A DNA stretch of 64,000 nucleotides from Zhihengliuella salsuginis (lineage in GTDB: Bacteria; Actinomycetota; Actinomycetes; Actinomycetales; Micrococcaceae): positions 1-64,000 of the forward strand of contig NZ_BMXK01000004.1 in NCBI RefSeq assembly GCF_014651715.1, given 5' to 3'. Both the position numbers and the translations under genes were made by a program. This document shows positions 8,239 through 16,730 of this stretch, in pieces. The stretch's first letter is position 1. The number at the start of each line of letters is the position of its first letter. Under the pieces are notes generated by a model. The model was given only the letters and a program-made list of their open reading frames with translations. It was not told the origin of the DNA and did no database searches.

Positions 8239-9188
8239 GCCTTGCGTCGCTTGATCTCCTCGGCGGCCTGCGGCAGGATCTCGGTCAGGTCGCCGACGAT
8301 TCCGAGGTCGGCGATCTCGAAGATCGGCGCGTCCGGGTCGGAGTTCACGGCGACGATCGTCTGGGCGGTCTGCATGCCGGCCTTGTGCTGGACGGCCCCG
8401 GAGATGCCGACTGCGATGTAGAGCTGCGGCGACACGGTCTTGCCCGTCTGGCCGACCTGGTAGGAGTGCTCGATCCAGCCGGCGTCGGTCGCGGCGCGGG
8501 AGGCCCCGACGGCCGCGCCGAGCGCATCGGCGAGCTGCTCGACCGGGCCGAAATCGCCCTCGACTCCGCGGCCGCCGGAGACGACGACCCGGGCGTCGGC
8601 CAGTTCCGGGCGCCCCGAGGCGGGCTTGGCCTCGGTACGCTCGACCGTCGCGGTCGGGCCGGCTTCCGGAGCCTCGATCCGGCGGACCTCGGCCGTGCCG
8701 TCCCCCGGTGCGGCCGGCTCGACGCTGTTGGCCTTGACGGTCGCGATCGCGACGGCCGTCTTCGCACGGACCCGGGTCGTGTAGGCACCGGCGAGCACGG
8801 ACTTGGTGAAGTCCCCGCCGTCCACGGCGACGACGTCGGTGACGACACCGGCGCCGAGCTTGATGCCGAGGCGGGCGGCGACCTCTTTGGAGTCCCCCGC
8901 GTTGGTCAGCAGGACCAGGTCGGCACCCGACTCCGCGGCAGCGGCCGCGGCGAAGGCCGCCGGGCCGGCCGCCAGCTGGGCGGACACGTCGCTCGCCGGG
9001 ACCAGGACGGTGGTGGCACCGAAGCGGCCCAGGGAGGCGGCGACGTCGTCCTCCACGGGCGCCGAGACGGCGACGACGACGGAACCGGCGGAGCGCCCGG
9101 CGGCGATCGTCAGCAGTTCGCGCTCCGCCTTGCCGGGTCCCTCGGCCGACAGCGAACGCGCATCAAGGTAAACCAGTGTGGTGCTCAT
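8235..9188 (-). CDS. etfA: Electron transfer flavoprotein alpha subunit
   Basis: FAD-binding subunit (317 residues) of the soluble ETF heterodimer, which passes electrons from acyl-CoA and related dehydrogenases towards the respiratory chain. The C-terminal FAD domain is intact: VVSGGRG, then YQVGQTGKTVSPQLYIAVGISGAVQH, a very conserved segment. Lies 18 bases after etfB with GGGAGA ahead of its ATG, and overlaps the following PIG-L gene by four bases. Confidence 0.95.
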   Translation of the reverse strand: MSTTLVYLDARSLSAEGPGKAERELLTIAAGRSAGSVVVAVSAPVEDDVAASLGRFGATTVLVPASDVSAQLAAGPAAFAAAAAAESGADLVLLTNAGDSKEVAARLGIKLGAGVVTDVVAVDGGDFTKSVLAGAYTTRVRAKTAVAIATVKANSVEPAAPGDGTAEVRRIEAPEAGPTATVERTEAKPASGRPELADARVVVSGGRGVEGDFGPVEQLADALGAAVGASRAATDAGWIEHSYQVGQTGKTVSPQLYIAVGISGAVQHKAGMQTAQTIVAVNSDPDAPIFEIADLGIVGDLTEILPQAAEEIKRRKA

Positions 9189-9206
9189 GTGTATCTCCCG
9201 AGGTGG

Positions 9207-10019
9207 CTAAAGCAGCTTGCGGTCGGCGAGGAAGTCGGCCAGCTTGACTCCGGCGTCGCCCTGATCGGTGATGACGGTGCCGGCGGTGCGCGCCGGGCGG
9301 GCCTCGCTCGAGGCGACCTCGGTCCAGGAGCCGGCGGCCCCCACCTGGTCGGCGCCGAGCCCCAGCTCGGCCAGGGACAGCGGCGTCGTCTTCTTCTTCT
9401 TGGCGCCGATGATGCCCTTGAAGTTCGGGTAGCGCGGCTCCTCGAACTGGTCCGTCACGGACACGAGGGCCGGCAGCGGTGCGCGCACGTACTGGGTCTC
9501 GGTGTCGCCGTCGCGGCGCGCGACGATGTCGCCCCCGTCCAGGGAGACCTCGGAGACGAGAGTGACCTGCGGCAGCCCCAGGCGCTCGGCGAGCTGGGAC
9601 GGCACCAGGGAGGTCTCCCCGTCGGTCGAGGACATCCCGGTGAAGACGAGGTCGAACCCGCCCTCGTGGCGGATGGCCTCGGCGAGCGCCAGCGACGTGG
9701 CGGCGGCGTCGGAGCCGGCCAGCGCATCGTCGTTGAGGTGCACGCCGCGGGTCGCGCCCATTTGCAGCGATTTCTTCACAGCGTTCGATGCTGCGGCGGG
9801 GCCCATCGTCAGAACGGTGACCTCGTGGCCGGCCTTGGCGCCGCCGTGGGCCTCGATCAACTGCAGCGCGGCTTCCACCGCGTATTCGTCGAGCTCGGAC
9901 AGGATGCTGTCGCTGCGGTCCAGCCGCGGGCTTTCCCCGGTCAGGTGCCGGTCAAATTGGGCGTCGGGCACGTACTTGACCAGTACCAGTACCTTCAGCT
10001 GCGCCGGTGCGTCGCTCAT
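9207..10019 (-). CDS. etfB: Electron transfer flavoprotein beta subunit
   Basis: AMP-binding partner of EtfA, 270 residues, starting LVLVKYVPDAQF after a short Met-Ser-Asp leader. Signature stretches DEYAVEAALQL, MGPAAAS and TGMSSTDGETSLVPSQLAERLG are present. First gene of the etfB-etfA-PIG-L operon; GAAAGG precedes the ATG. The 177-base gap upstream carries an inverted repeat (10159-10178) that may serve as its operator. Confidence 0.95.
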   Translation of the reverse strand: MSDAPAQLKVLVLVKYVPDAQFDRHLTGESPRLDRSDSILSELDEYAVEAALQLIEAHGGAKAGHEVTVLTMGPAAASNAVKKSLQMGATRGVHLNDDALAGSDAAATSLALAEAIRHEGGFDLVFTGMSSTDGETSLVPSQLAERLGLPQVTLVSEVSLDGGDIVARRDGDTETQYVRAPLPALVSVTDQFEEPRYPNFKGIIGAKKKKTTPLSLAELGLGADQVGAAGSWTEVASSEARPARTAGTVITDQGDAGVKLADFLADRKLL

Positions 10020-10158
10020 GAGTGCCTTTCAGTCGAAACCTGCCGGTGGGAGCCGCTTTCGCCGCGGCCCGCCACCGGCTCTGGCCGTGGGGACTGTCCG
10101 CCGCGACCCGGGTAGGTCGCAGCAAGTTGATCACCATGCTAGCGGGAGAATCGCAATT

Positions 10159-10178
10159 CAGTTAGTCATCGATAACTG
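10159..10178. promoter_or_regulatory. Inverted repeat CAGTTA-N8-TAACTG upstream of etfB
   Basis: Perfect six-base arms around an eight-base spacer, 140 bases upstream of the etfB start and 19 bases past the htrA-type stop. Size and symmetry suit a dimeric regulator. A lone extra CAGTTA half-site occurs at 10198-10203. No known regulator consensus is recognised. Confidence 0.4.
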
Positions 10179-10196
10179 GTTTCCAGCCGATGACTC

Positions 10197-11801
10197 TCAG
10201 TTACCGGGGCTCTCGCCGACTGTTACGTCAGCGGTCGCCTCGCGTCCGTCCCGGATGTAGTGGATCGTCGCGTCGTCGCCACTCGCGTACTCGCGGATCA
10301 CCGCGGTCAGCGAGAGGCTGTCGTCGACGTTCCGGTCGTCGACACCCGTGATGATATCGCCGGAGCGCAGGCCCGCATCCTCCGCGGGTGAGCCCTCGCT
10401 GACCTCGCGCACGACGGCCCCGACGCTGAACGACGACGCGTTCTCGCCCTCGCCCGCCGGCTGCGCCTGCACGGTGACGCCGAGGAGCCCGTGACTCGCA
10501 GTGCCGTCGGCGATGAGGTCTTCGGCGATGCGCTTGGCGTAGTCGATCGGGATGGCGAATCCGACGCCGATGCTGCCGCTGTCCTCACCGCTCGTCGCGC
10601 CGCTGCCGCCGGAGGCGATAGCGACGTTGACTCCGATGATCTCGCCGTTCACGTTGACGAGGGCGCCGCCCGAATTTCCGTGGTTGATCGCTGCATCGGT
10701 CTGGATGACGTTGACGTGGATGGAGCCGGCGTTGCCGTTCTGCCGCTCCTGACCCGGGAACTGGAAGTTGAACTGGTCGCCGCCCTCGCTCTCCTCCTGC
10801 CCCTCGGCGGGCGTGTCGGGGACGGCGGAGGACTGGATGCTGATGGTCCGGTTCAGCGTGGAGACGATGCCGTCGGTCACGGTCCCGCTCAGGCCGAGCG
10901 GCGCGCCGATCGCGACAGCGGTGTCGCCGACGTTCAGCTCGCCGGAGCTGCCGAGCTCGGCCGGTGTCAGGTTCGCGGCGTCGATCTTGATGACGGCGAG
11001 GTCCGAGAGCGGGTCGGTGCCGACGATCTGCGCCTGGTGCACCTGGCCGTCTGCGGTCCGCACGCTCAGGTTCGGGTCCGCCGTCTCGCCTCCGAGGGTG
11101 ACGACGTGGGTGTTCGTCAGGATGTGGCCGGCGTCGTCCAGGATGATGCCCGACCCGGAACCGCCGGCGCCCGAGGACGACGCCTCGATGGTGACGACGC
11201 TCGGCGATGCCTTGGCCGCCGCGGCGCTGACGGCCGTGACGTTCTCCGGGTTGTTGATGACGAGGGACTCCCCCGCGCCCTGCGGCGACACCTGCGAGGT
11301 GGAACCCGACGTCAGGAAGTAGTTGGCGCCGATCGCGGAGCCGGCTCCGACCACGGCCGCAAGGAGCATTCCGCCCACGAGCGTGGCGGTGCCGAAGCGG
11401 CGCGTCTTCCGGTGAGAACGCGGCGGCGGCACGGGCGCGCCGTAGAAGGTGTGCCCGTCGCCGGACTGCCCGTACTGGTAGGGGCCGGAGTAGGGCGTCG
11501 GCTGGTCGGGCGCCTCGTCGCCGGCGCCCGGCTGCGGAGCCCGGGCAGTCGGGGCCGTCTGGGCGAACTGACCGTAGCGCGGCTGCTCCGTCGTCGGCTG
11601 CTCCGTGGTCTGCTGGGCGTCCGGGCGGGCGATGGGGGCGGTCGCCGGATCTTCGGCAGGCCGGGGTGCCGGCTCGTCCGGGCGGGCGGCGCCCGTGGGC
11701 GGCGTCTGCGGCCGCGGCGGGACGGCGCCCTGCTCCGCGTCCGTTGGCGCCGGATCGGTCGCGTCGTGCTTGGGCGTCTCAGAGCCGTTCGTGTCGCTCA
11801 T
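10197..11801 (-). CDS. Membrane-anchored HtrA/DegP-family serine protease with PDZ domain
   Basis: 534 residues from the ATG preceded by AAAGGA; an upstream in-frame start would add 12 unconvincing residues. Residues 1-135 are Pro/Thr/Gln-rich and cytoplasmic. One membrane helix spans about 138-162. The trypsin-like domain carries His232 (TNTHVV), Asp267 (LSDLAVI) and Ser377 (HGNSGGAL). A PDZ domain follows (about 420-520). This matches actinobacterial HtrA/PepD envelope proteases that degrade misfolded exported proteins. An insert rich in Glu, Gln and Phe (about 330-358) lies between Asp and Ser, probably loop LA or L1 variation. Divergent from the TPM-PspA pair. Confidence 0.93.
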   Translation of the reverse strand: MSDTNGSETPKHDATDPAPTDAEQGAVPPRPQTPPTGAARPDEPAPRPAEDPATAPIARPDAQQTTEQPTTEQPRYGQFAQTAPTARAPQPGAGDEAPDQPTPYSGPYQYGQSGDGHTFYGAPVPPPRSHRKTRRFGTATLVGGMLLAAVVGAGSAIGANYFLTSGSTSQVSPQGAGESLVINNPENVTAVSAAAAKASPSVVTIEASSSGAGGSGSGIILDDAGHILTNTHVVTLGGETADPNLSVRTADGQVHQAQIVGTDPLSDLAVIKIDAANLTPAELGSSGELNVGDTAVAIGAPLGLSGTVTDGIVSTLNRTISIQSSAVPDTPAEGQEESEGGDQFNFQFPGQERQNGNAGSIHVNVIQTDAAINHGNSGGALVNVNGEIIGVNVAIASGGSGATSGEDSGSIGVGFAIPIDYAKRIAEDLIADGTASHGLLGVTVQAQPAGEGENASSFSVGAVVREVSEGSPAEDAGLRSGDIITGVDDRNVDDSLSLTAVIREYASGDDATIHYIRDGREATADVTVGESPGN

Positions 11802-12063
11802 GGCGTTGTGTCCTTTCGTCCGTCCTGTTGCTCTCAACTATGACGGGGTGCCCTGTGTTCCCTTCCAGCCTGCCCTATGTGTTTCCTGTGCACCGCCTGC
11901 GGCGCGCAGGTTCCCGCTCCCGGGAACTTACGCTCTGAGCGCATCGCCCGCCAGTCGCGGACGCACGTCTGGAGAAGCACGCCTCCACCCCATAGAATCG
12001 CCAACAGCTGCTCGAAAACACGGCGTTTCGCCGATGACTCCCCGCAGACTCGAAGGGTTGCGC

Positions 12064-14232
12064 ATGCGAGAACCGAACGAATCCCCGTCCACGGCGAACG
12101 CAGGATGGCGCCCGGCCCGTCTCGGGTTCGCTCTCGCCGCCGCCGGTCTCGCCCTCGGTCTGGGCGCCGCGCCCGCGGCGGCCGAGGACCCGGTCGACAT
12201 CCCCGCCGGCGAATACGTCGTGGACACCACCGGCCTGCTCGACGACGGCTCGGGCGAGGTCGAGGACCGGTTGGCCGAGCTGCGGCAGGACTCCGGCATC
12301 ACGCTCTTCGTCGTCTACGTCGACGCCTTCGAGAACCCGGGCGACCGCGCCTCCTGGATCCAGGAAGTCGCTTCGAACAAGGACTTCGGGAGCAACGACG
12401 CCCTGCTCGCGCTGGCCGTCGAGGAACGCCAGGGCGAACTGGCCGCGCATTCGAGCGGGTGGCTGCAGGCGGAGACGCCTGACATCTGGGGAACATGGGT
12501 CAGCCCGGAGCTCAGCGGCGATCCGCTCACCGGCGACGACATCGCGGCCGCCGCCGTCGGCGCAGCGGACGGAATCCAGGCCGCCGCCGATGCCCGGGCC
12601 GGCGGCGGGGCAGCCGGAGCAGGAGCCGACGAGGACCCGGCGGCCACCGGCGGCGGCGGCAGCGGACTCTGGGCCGTCGGCCTCGTCGGCGGTGCGATCG
12701 GCGTCGCCGCAGTGGTCGCCGCCCGGCGCAAGAAGAAGCGGAACCAGGCCCGGGGCGCGGGGTACGAGACCGCGCAGACCGGCTCCGGCGCCGGACAGGA
12801 GGCTCCCGACCCGCTGGCCGCCCTGAGCGTCGAGGAGCTGCGCACCCAGGCGGGCAGCCTGCTCGTCGCGGCCGACGACGCCATCAAATCGAGCGAGCAG
12901 GAGATCGATTTCGCCCGCCTCCAGTACGGCGACGAGGCCGTCGCCACGTTCGTACAGGACCTGCGCGCGGCGCGCGGGCACCTGACCGCCTCCTTCGAGC
13001 TGCAGCAGCAGCTCGACGATCACATCCCCGACACCGAGGAGCAGCAGCGCGGCTGGCTGGGCGAGATCATCCGCCGCTGCGAATCGGTCAACGACACGCT
13101 CGAAGAGCACCACGAGGACTTCGACGCCCTCCGTCAGCTCGAGCGCCGCGCCCCCGAGTCGCTGGCCCGCCTGCGCGGGGAGCTCCCGGGACTCGAGGAG
13201 CGCCTCGACACGGCCGAGGAGACACTGCGGGGGCTCGCGACGACCTACACGGACTCGGCTCTGGTCCAGATCCGCGACAACGTCGACCAGGCCGCCGAGC
13301 GCTTGGACTTCGCGACCGCCAGACTCGACGAGGCGGACGGCGCCCTGGCGGGCGAAGGCGGCGGCAGCGCCGCCGTCGTGATCCGCAGCGCCGAGGAGGC
13401 GCTCGGCCAGGCCCGGCTCCTCGTCGACGCGGTGGAGGCGGCCAAGTCGCAGCTGCCGCAGGCCGCGCAGGACCTCGAGGCAGCGCTCAGGGCGGCCGAG
13501 CGGGACGCCTCGGGCGCGCGGGCCGCCATGGACGCCTCCGCGGCACCCGAGCTCGCAGGCCCCGTCGCCGCCGTCGAGCAGGTCGTGGCGGCCACCCGGG
13601 CGGCCCTCGCCGAGCCGCGGACCGATCCGGAGTCCCTGCTCCGGGACGTCGAATCGGCTCGAGCGGGCTTGGACGCCCCGATGACCGGCCTGCGCGACCA
13701 GCAGGAGCGGCAGCGGCGGGCCGGCGAGCAGCTGCGGTCGGCGATCCATTCGGCACAGGTCAAGATCCAGGGCACCGCCGACTACATCCGTGCCCGGCGC
13801 GGCGGCGTGCGGGCCACGGCGCGGACCCGCCTGGCCGAGGCCGAGCGGCACCTCGACGAGGCGATCCGCCTGTCCTCCGGCGACCCCGGCACCGCGCTGA
13901 ACCACGCGAACCAGGCCATCCACCTCGGCGACCAGGCCGCGCGGGAGGCCGAGAACGACGTCGGCGGATTCGGCGGCGGCTCGCCCGACATGTTCGGCGG
14001 CGGCTACCGCGGCCGACGCGGCGGCAGCAGCTTCGGCGGCGGGTTGGGAGGCGCCCTCCTCGGCGGCATCATCATCGACGCCGTTCTCGACGGCAACCGG
14101 TCCTCCGGCCACGGCGGCGGGGGCCTCTTCGGTGGCGGCGGCTTCGGCGGCTTCTCCGGCGGCGGGAGCTTCGGCGGCGGAGGAGGAGGATTCGGCGGCG
14201 GAGGATTCTCCGGCGGCGGCGGCAATTTCTGA
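12064..14232 (+). CDS. TPM-domain membrane protein with long coiled coil and Gly-rich tail
   Basis: 722 residues. A signal peptide (1-40, cleaved near AAAAED) leads into a TPM domain (about 45-180), a fold linked to membrane-protein repair and acid phosphatase activity. A membrane helix (200-220) is followed by RRKKKR. About 400 cytoplasmic residues of Ala/Glu/Leu/Arg-rich helix, likely coiled coil, follow. The C-terminal 70 residues are Gly/Ser/Phe-rich and end GGGGNF. Start taken at the ATG where the signal sequence begins; an in-frame ATG at 12034 is possible. The pspA-like gene follows 59 bases downstream. Confidence 0.88.
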   Translation: MREPNESPSTANAGWRPARLGFALAAAGLALGLGAAPAAAEDPVDIPAGEYVVDTTGLLDDGSGEVEDRLAELRQDSGITLFVVYVDAFENPGDRASWIQEVASNKDFGSNDALLALAVEERQGELAAHSSGWLQAETPDIWGTWVSPELSGDPLTGDDIAAAAVGAADGIQAAADARAGGGAAGAGADEDPAATGGGGSGLWAVGLVGGAIGVAAVVAARRKKKRNQARGAGYETAQTGSGAGQEAPDPLAALSVEELRTQAGSLLVAADDAIKSSEQEIDFARLQYGDEAVATFVQDLRAARGHLTASFELQQQLDDHIPDTEEQQRGWLGEIIRRCESVNDTLEEHHEDFDALRQLERRAPESLARLRGELPGLEERLDTAEETLRGLATTYTDSALVQIRDNVDQAAERLDFATARLDEADGALAGEGGGSAAVVIRSAEEALGQARLLVDAVEAAKSQLPQAAQDLEAALRAAERDASGARAAMDASAAPELAGPVAAVEQVVAATRAALAEPRTDPESLLRDVESARAGLDAPMTGLRDQQERQRRAGEQLRSAIHSAQVKIQGTADYIRARRGGVRATARTRLAEAERHLDEAIRLSSGDPGTALNHANQAIHLGDQAAREAENDVGGFGGGSPDMFGGGYRGRRGGSSFGGGLGGALLGGIIIDAVLDGNRSSGHGGGGLFGGGGFGGFSGGGSFGGGGGGFGGGGFSGGGGNF

Positions 14233-14291
14233 CCACCTGTTCGATTTTTACCCACGACAACCAGCGACACGTTCAGCGAAAGGTACCCACC

Positions 14292-15065
14292 ATGCAGAAG
14301 CAGTCAATCTTCGGGCGCATCGCCCAGCTCGCCAAGGCGAACATCAACTCGATCCTCGACCAGGCGGAAGACCCCCAGCAGATGCTGGATCAGATGCTGC
14401 GCGACTACACGAACAACATCTCCGAGGCGGAGGCATCCATCGCGCAGACCATCGGCAACCTGCGCATGATGCAGCAGGACCGCGACGAGGACGCCCGCAC
14501 CGCCTCCGACTGGGGCACCAAGGCCCTGGCCGCGTCCAGCCGCGCCGATCAGGAGCGCGCCGCCGGCGACGAGGCCCGGGCCGCGAAGTACGACAACCTG
14601 GCCAAAGTGGCCATCCAGCGGCAGATGCAGGCCGAGTCCGAGGTCCGGTCGGTCGAACCGACGATCGCCTCCCAGGAGCAGGTCGTCGAGAAGCTCAAGT
14701 CCGGCCTCGAGCAGATGAAGGCGAAGCGTATGCAGCTCGTCGCCAAACGCGACGAGCTGGTCTCACGTGCCAACGTCGCCCAGGCGCAGACCCAGGTCCA
14801 CGATGCGCTCAAGAGCATCGACATCATGGACCCGGGTTCGGAGGTGTCGCGCTTCGAGGAGAAGATCCGGCGCGAGGAGGCGCGCGTGCTGGGCGCGAAC
14901 GAGCTGGCGGCCTCCAGCCTCGATTCGCAGTTCGAGGAGCTCGAGGACCTGGGCGAGGACCTCGAGGTCGAGGCCCGGCTGGCGGCCCTGAAGCAGGGGC
15001 GCAAGCCCGACGCCCTGGGCGACACCGCCGCAGAGATCGAGAGCTCCACCTACCACGGGGCCTGA
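14292..15065 (+). CDS. PspA/IM30-family membrane-stress protein
   Basis: 257-residue, almost wholly helical ESCRT-III-like protein that coats damaged inner membrane. The N-terminus (IFGRIAQLAKANINSILDQAEDP) matches the amphipathic helix and first hairpin of PspA, and the long coiled coil follows. GAAAGG precedes the ATG. It lies just after the TPM-domain protein, and such pairing is common in actinobacteria, suggesting joint envelope maintenance. No pspF-type regulator is nearby. Confidence 0.92.
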   Translation: MQKQSIFGRIAQLAKANINSILDQAEDPQQMLDQMLRDYTNNISEAEASIAQTIGNLRMMQQDRDEDARTASDWGTKALAASSRADQERAAGDEARAAKYDNLAKVAIQRQMQAESEVRSVEPTIASQEQVVEKLKSGLEQMKAKRMQLVAKRDELVSRANVAQAQTQVHDALKSIDIMDPGSEVSRFEEKIRREEARVLGANELAASSLDSQFEELEDLGEDLEVEARLAALKQGRKPDALGDTAAEIESSTYHGA

Positions 15066-15094
15066 TCGCCTGACGGCCGGCACCGGTTAAACAA

Positions 15095-15130
15095 GCAGGC
15101 CCCGACCTGGTTTCCCAAGTCGGGGCCTGC
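15095..15130 (-). terminator. Terminator of tRNA-fMet copy 1
   Basis: Stem of 16 base pairs with one mismatch and a four-base loop (GAAA on the transcribed strand). On minus it is followed by TTGTTT. It starts eight bases after the tRNA 3' end. Confidence 0.85.
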
Positions 15131-15137
15131 TTTCTCG

Positions 15138-15211
15138 TTGCGGGGAGAGGATTTGAACCTCTGACCTCCGGGTTATGAGCCCGGCGAGCTACCGAACTGC
15201 TCCACCCCGCG
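15138..15211 (-). tRNA. Initiator tRNA-Met (CAT), copy 1
   Basis: Full cloverleaf of 74 bases without encoded CCA. Anticodon CAT corresponds to plus-strand 15175-15177. It shows both initiator hallmarks: an unpaired C1-A72 at the acceptor end and three G-C pairs below the anticodon loop (GGGCTCATAACCC). The T-arm contains GGTTCAAATCC. It is the start tRNA, not elongator Met. A second identical gene lies at 16500-16573. Confidence 0.96.
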
Positions 15212-15298
15212 GCGCGAGATACAACTATACACGCGTTTCCGCCGGAACCCAAATCGGAGGAGAACCACGGGTGGCGCCGAGGTTGACGGGGTGCTTCG

Positions 15299-16243
15299 TC
15301 ATCGGCTGACCCGGCCCATCAGATTGGCGATCGGCGCGATCACCATCGGCCGCGTGAAGACGACGGCGGCGGCACTGACGACGACCGCGGCGGCGAAGAC
15401 CCAGAAGCCCATCCAACCGTCGTCGCTGCGTGCGGCGAACATGTGGTTGAGGTTGGCGCGCGCGCCGGTCGCCAGGACGAGGGCGACGTGGGCGACGACG
15501 AAGAGCACGAAGTAGACCATCGTCGGCAGGTGGATGGCCCGGGCCAGCTCGATCGGGTACACCGCGTTGACCGCCGCCTTCTTCGGCCAGGCTTCCGACA
15601 TGCGCAGGCCGGTGGCGATGGCCAGCGGCGCCGCGATGAAGACGGTGGCGAAGTAGGCCAGCAGTTGCAGGGAGTTGTAGTTGACCCAGCCGTTCTCCAT
15701 CGGCCAGTTCAGGGACAGGTACTGCAGCCCGGCCGAGACCGCGTTGGGGAAGACGTCCCAGCTGGTGGGAACGATCCGCACCCAGTGACCGGTCGCGAAG
15801 ATCAGCACCATGAAGACGAGGCCGTTGAGCACCCACAACGCATCGAGTGTCAGGTGGAACCAGAGGTTGATGCTGATGCGCTTCGGCGGGTTCCTGGTCT
15901 TGACCAGCCCCTTGTTGTTGCGGGTCCAGTTCGCCGGCGGCCGCTGCTGGGTCCGCACCTGCCAGCCCGTCTTGATGATCAGGAACAGGAAGAACATGTT
16001 CAGGAAGTGCTGCCAGCCGAGCCAGGCGGGCAGCCCCTCGGCAGTTCCCGCCGGAAGCGGCGTGTGCCCCGGGTACGTCCGCAGGAACTCCTGGACGGAT
16101 TCGAGCGTGACAAGCCAGCGGGAGCCGAGCACCAGGAGGAGCAGCACCACGACGGCGGCGGCCGCGACGATGCCGAACCTCACCCACAGCTTCGACCCGC
16201 CGTCGGCGGGAGTCCTGGTCGATGGTGACGCGTTCACATCCAT
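15299..16243 (-). CDS. Cytochrome b/b561-type membrane protein
   Basis: 314 residues with about six hydrophobic helices. Start set at the ATG after GAAAGG; an upstream in-frame ATG at 16330 would add unlikely residues. Helix histidines that could ligate two haems occur in LGWQHFLNMFF, NLWFHLTL, FATGHWVRI and RAIHLPTM/VVAHVALV. This is the fold of b-type cytochromes that pass electrons from a partner dehydrogenase to quinone. No partner oxidoreductase is adjacent. It lies alone between two identical initiator tRNA genes on the same strand, so the gene may have been captured or moved with the tRNA duplication. Confidence 0.85.
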   Translation of the reverse strand: MDVNASPSTRTPADGGSKLWVRFGIVAAAAVVVLLLLVLGSRWLVTLESVQEFLRTYPGHTPLPAGTAEGLPAWLGWQHFLNMFFLFLIIKTGWQVRTQQRPPANWTRNNKGLVKTRNPPKRISINLWFHLTLDALWVLNGLVFMVLIFATGHWVRIVPTSWDVFPNAVSAGLQYLSLNWPMENGWVNYNSLQLLAYFATVFIAAPLAIATGLRMSEAWPKKAAVNAVYPIELARAIHLPTMVYFVLFVVAHVALVLATGARANLNHMFAARSDDGWMGFWVFAAAVVVSAAAVVFTRPMVIAPIANLMGRVSR

Positions 16244-16456
16244 TCCTTTCACGGGGCAACGCCCTTCAGAATACTGGCCCGGGCCCCGCGGGCCGCACCA
16301 TGTCTCGGCACCCGACATTCTCGTCGACACCGACGACGCATCGGTTAATGGTTATTAACATATCGTAGCCTGCGCCGATTGTGAATCATCACACGGAGCC
16401 CTCGAGTAGCGGGCGGACGGCTTGCGGGACAGATCCGGATCAGGGCACGAAAACAA

Positions 16457-16492
16457 GCAGGCCCCGACCTGGTTTCCCAAGTCGGGGCCTGC
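16457..16492 (-). terminator. Terminator of tRNA-fMet copy 2
   Basis: Same 16-bp hairpin as copy 1, here followed on minus by TTGTTTTCG. It insulates the tRNA from the downstream cytochrome b gene. Confidence 0.85.
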
Positions 16493-16499
16493 TTTCTCG

Positions 16500-16573
16500 T
16501 TGCGGGGAGAGGATTTGAACCTCTGACCTCCGGGTTATGAGCCCGGCGAGCTACCGAACTGCTCCACCCCGCG
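16500..16573 (-). tRNA. Initiator tRNA-Met (CAT), copy 2
   Basis: Identical to the gene at 15138-15211: anticodon CAT (plus-strand 16537-16539), C1-A72 mismatch and three G-C anticodon-stem pairs. CCA is not encoded. Confidence 0.96.
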
Positions 16574-16663
16574 GCGCAAGACTCAACTCTGCCACTGCGG
16601 GGCGCTGAACGCAAATCGAGGGGGCTCCCGGGTGATGAGGGATGGGACACACCCTCCCCGGAC

Positions 16664-16710
16664 GGCGACGGCCGCCGGCTCCCCTGGAGGGGAAGCGGGC
16701 GGCCGTCGCC
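16664..16710 (-). terminator. Terminator after the UPF0182 gene
   Basis: Perfect 13-base arms (16664-16676, 16698-16710), with an inner CCCC/GGGG stem in the loop, 20 bases past the UPF0182 stop. No long T-tract is visible. Confidence 0.7.
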
Positions 16711-16730
16711 TTCCAGCCAAACAGGTGCGG

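Larger units (their letters stand above)
15089..15215. repeat. 127-bp direct repeat, copy 1 (tRNA plus terminator)
   Basis: Every base from 15089 to 15215 is identical to 16451-16577. The unit contains one complete initiator tRNA gene and its terminator; the bases flanking both ends differ. The copies are 1362 bases apart and enclose the cytochrome b gene. Confidence 0.95.
16451..16577. repeat. 127-bp direct repeat, copy 2 (tRNA plus terminator)
   Basis: Identical to 15089-15215 at every position. It lies upstream of the cytochrome b gene with 207 bases between repeat and start codon. Those 207 bases (16244-16450) are AT-richer than average around 16340-16390 and probably hold the cytochrome promoter; no gene seen. 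Confidence 0.95.

Noticed and set aside
11605-12063. N-terminal extension of the TPM-domain gene into the htrA-type gene
   Set aside because: The signal peptide starts at 12064, and the upstream residues overlap the divergent protease gene and its promoter.
15089-16577. Integrative element with tRNA attachment sites
   Set aside because: The repeats cover the whole tRNA and terminator rather than a partial 3' end, and there is no integrase, so a simple duplication is more likely.
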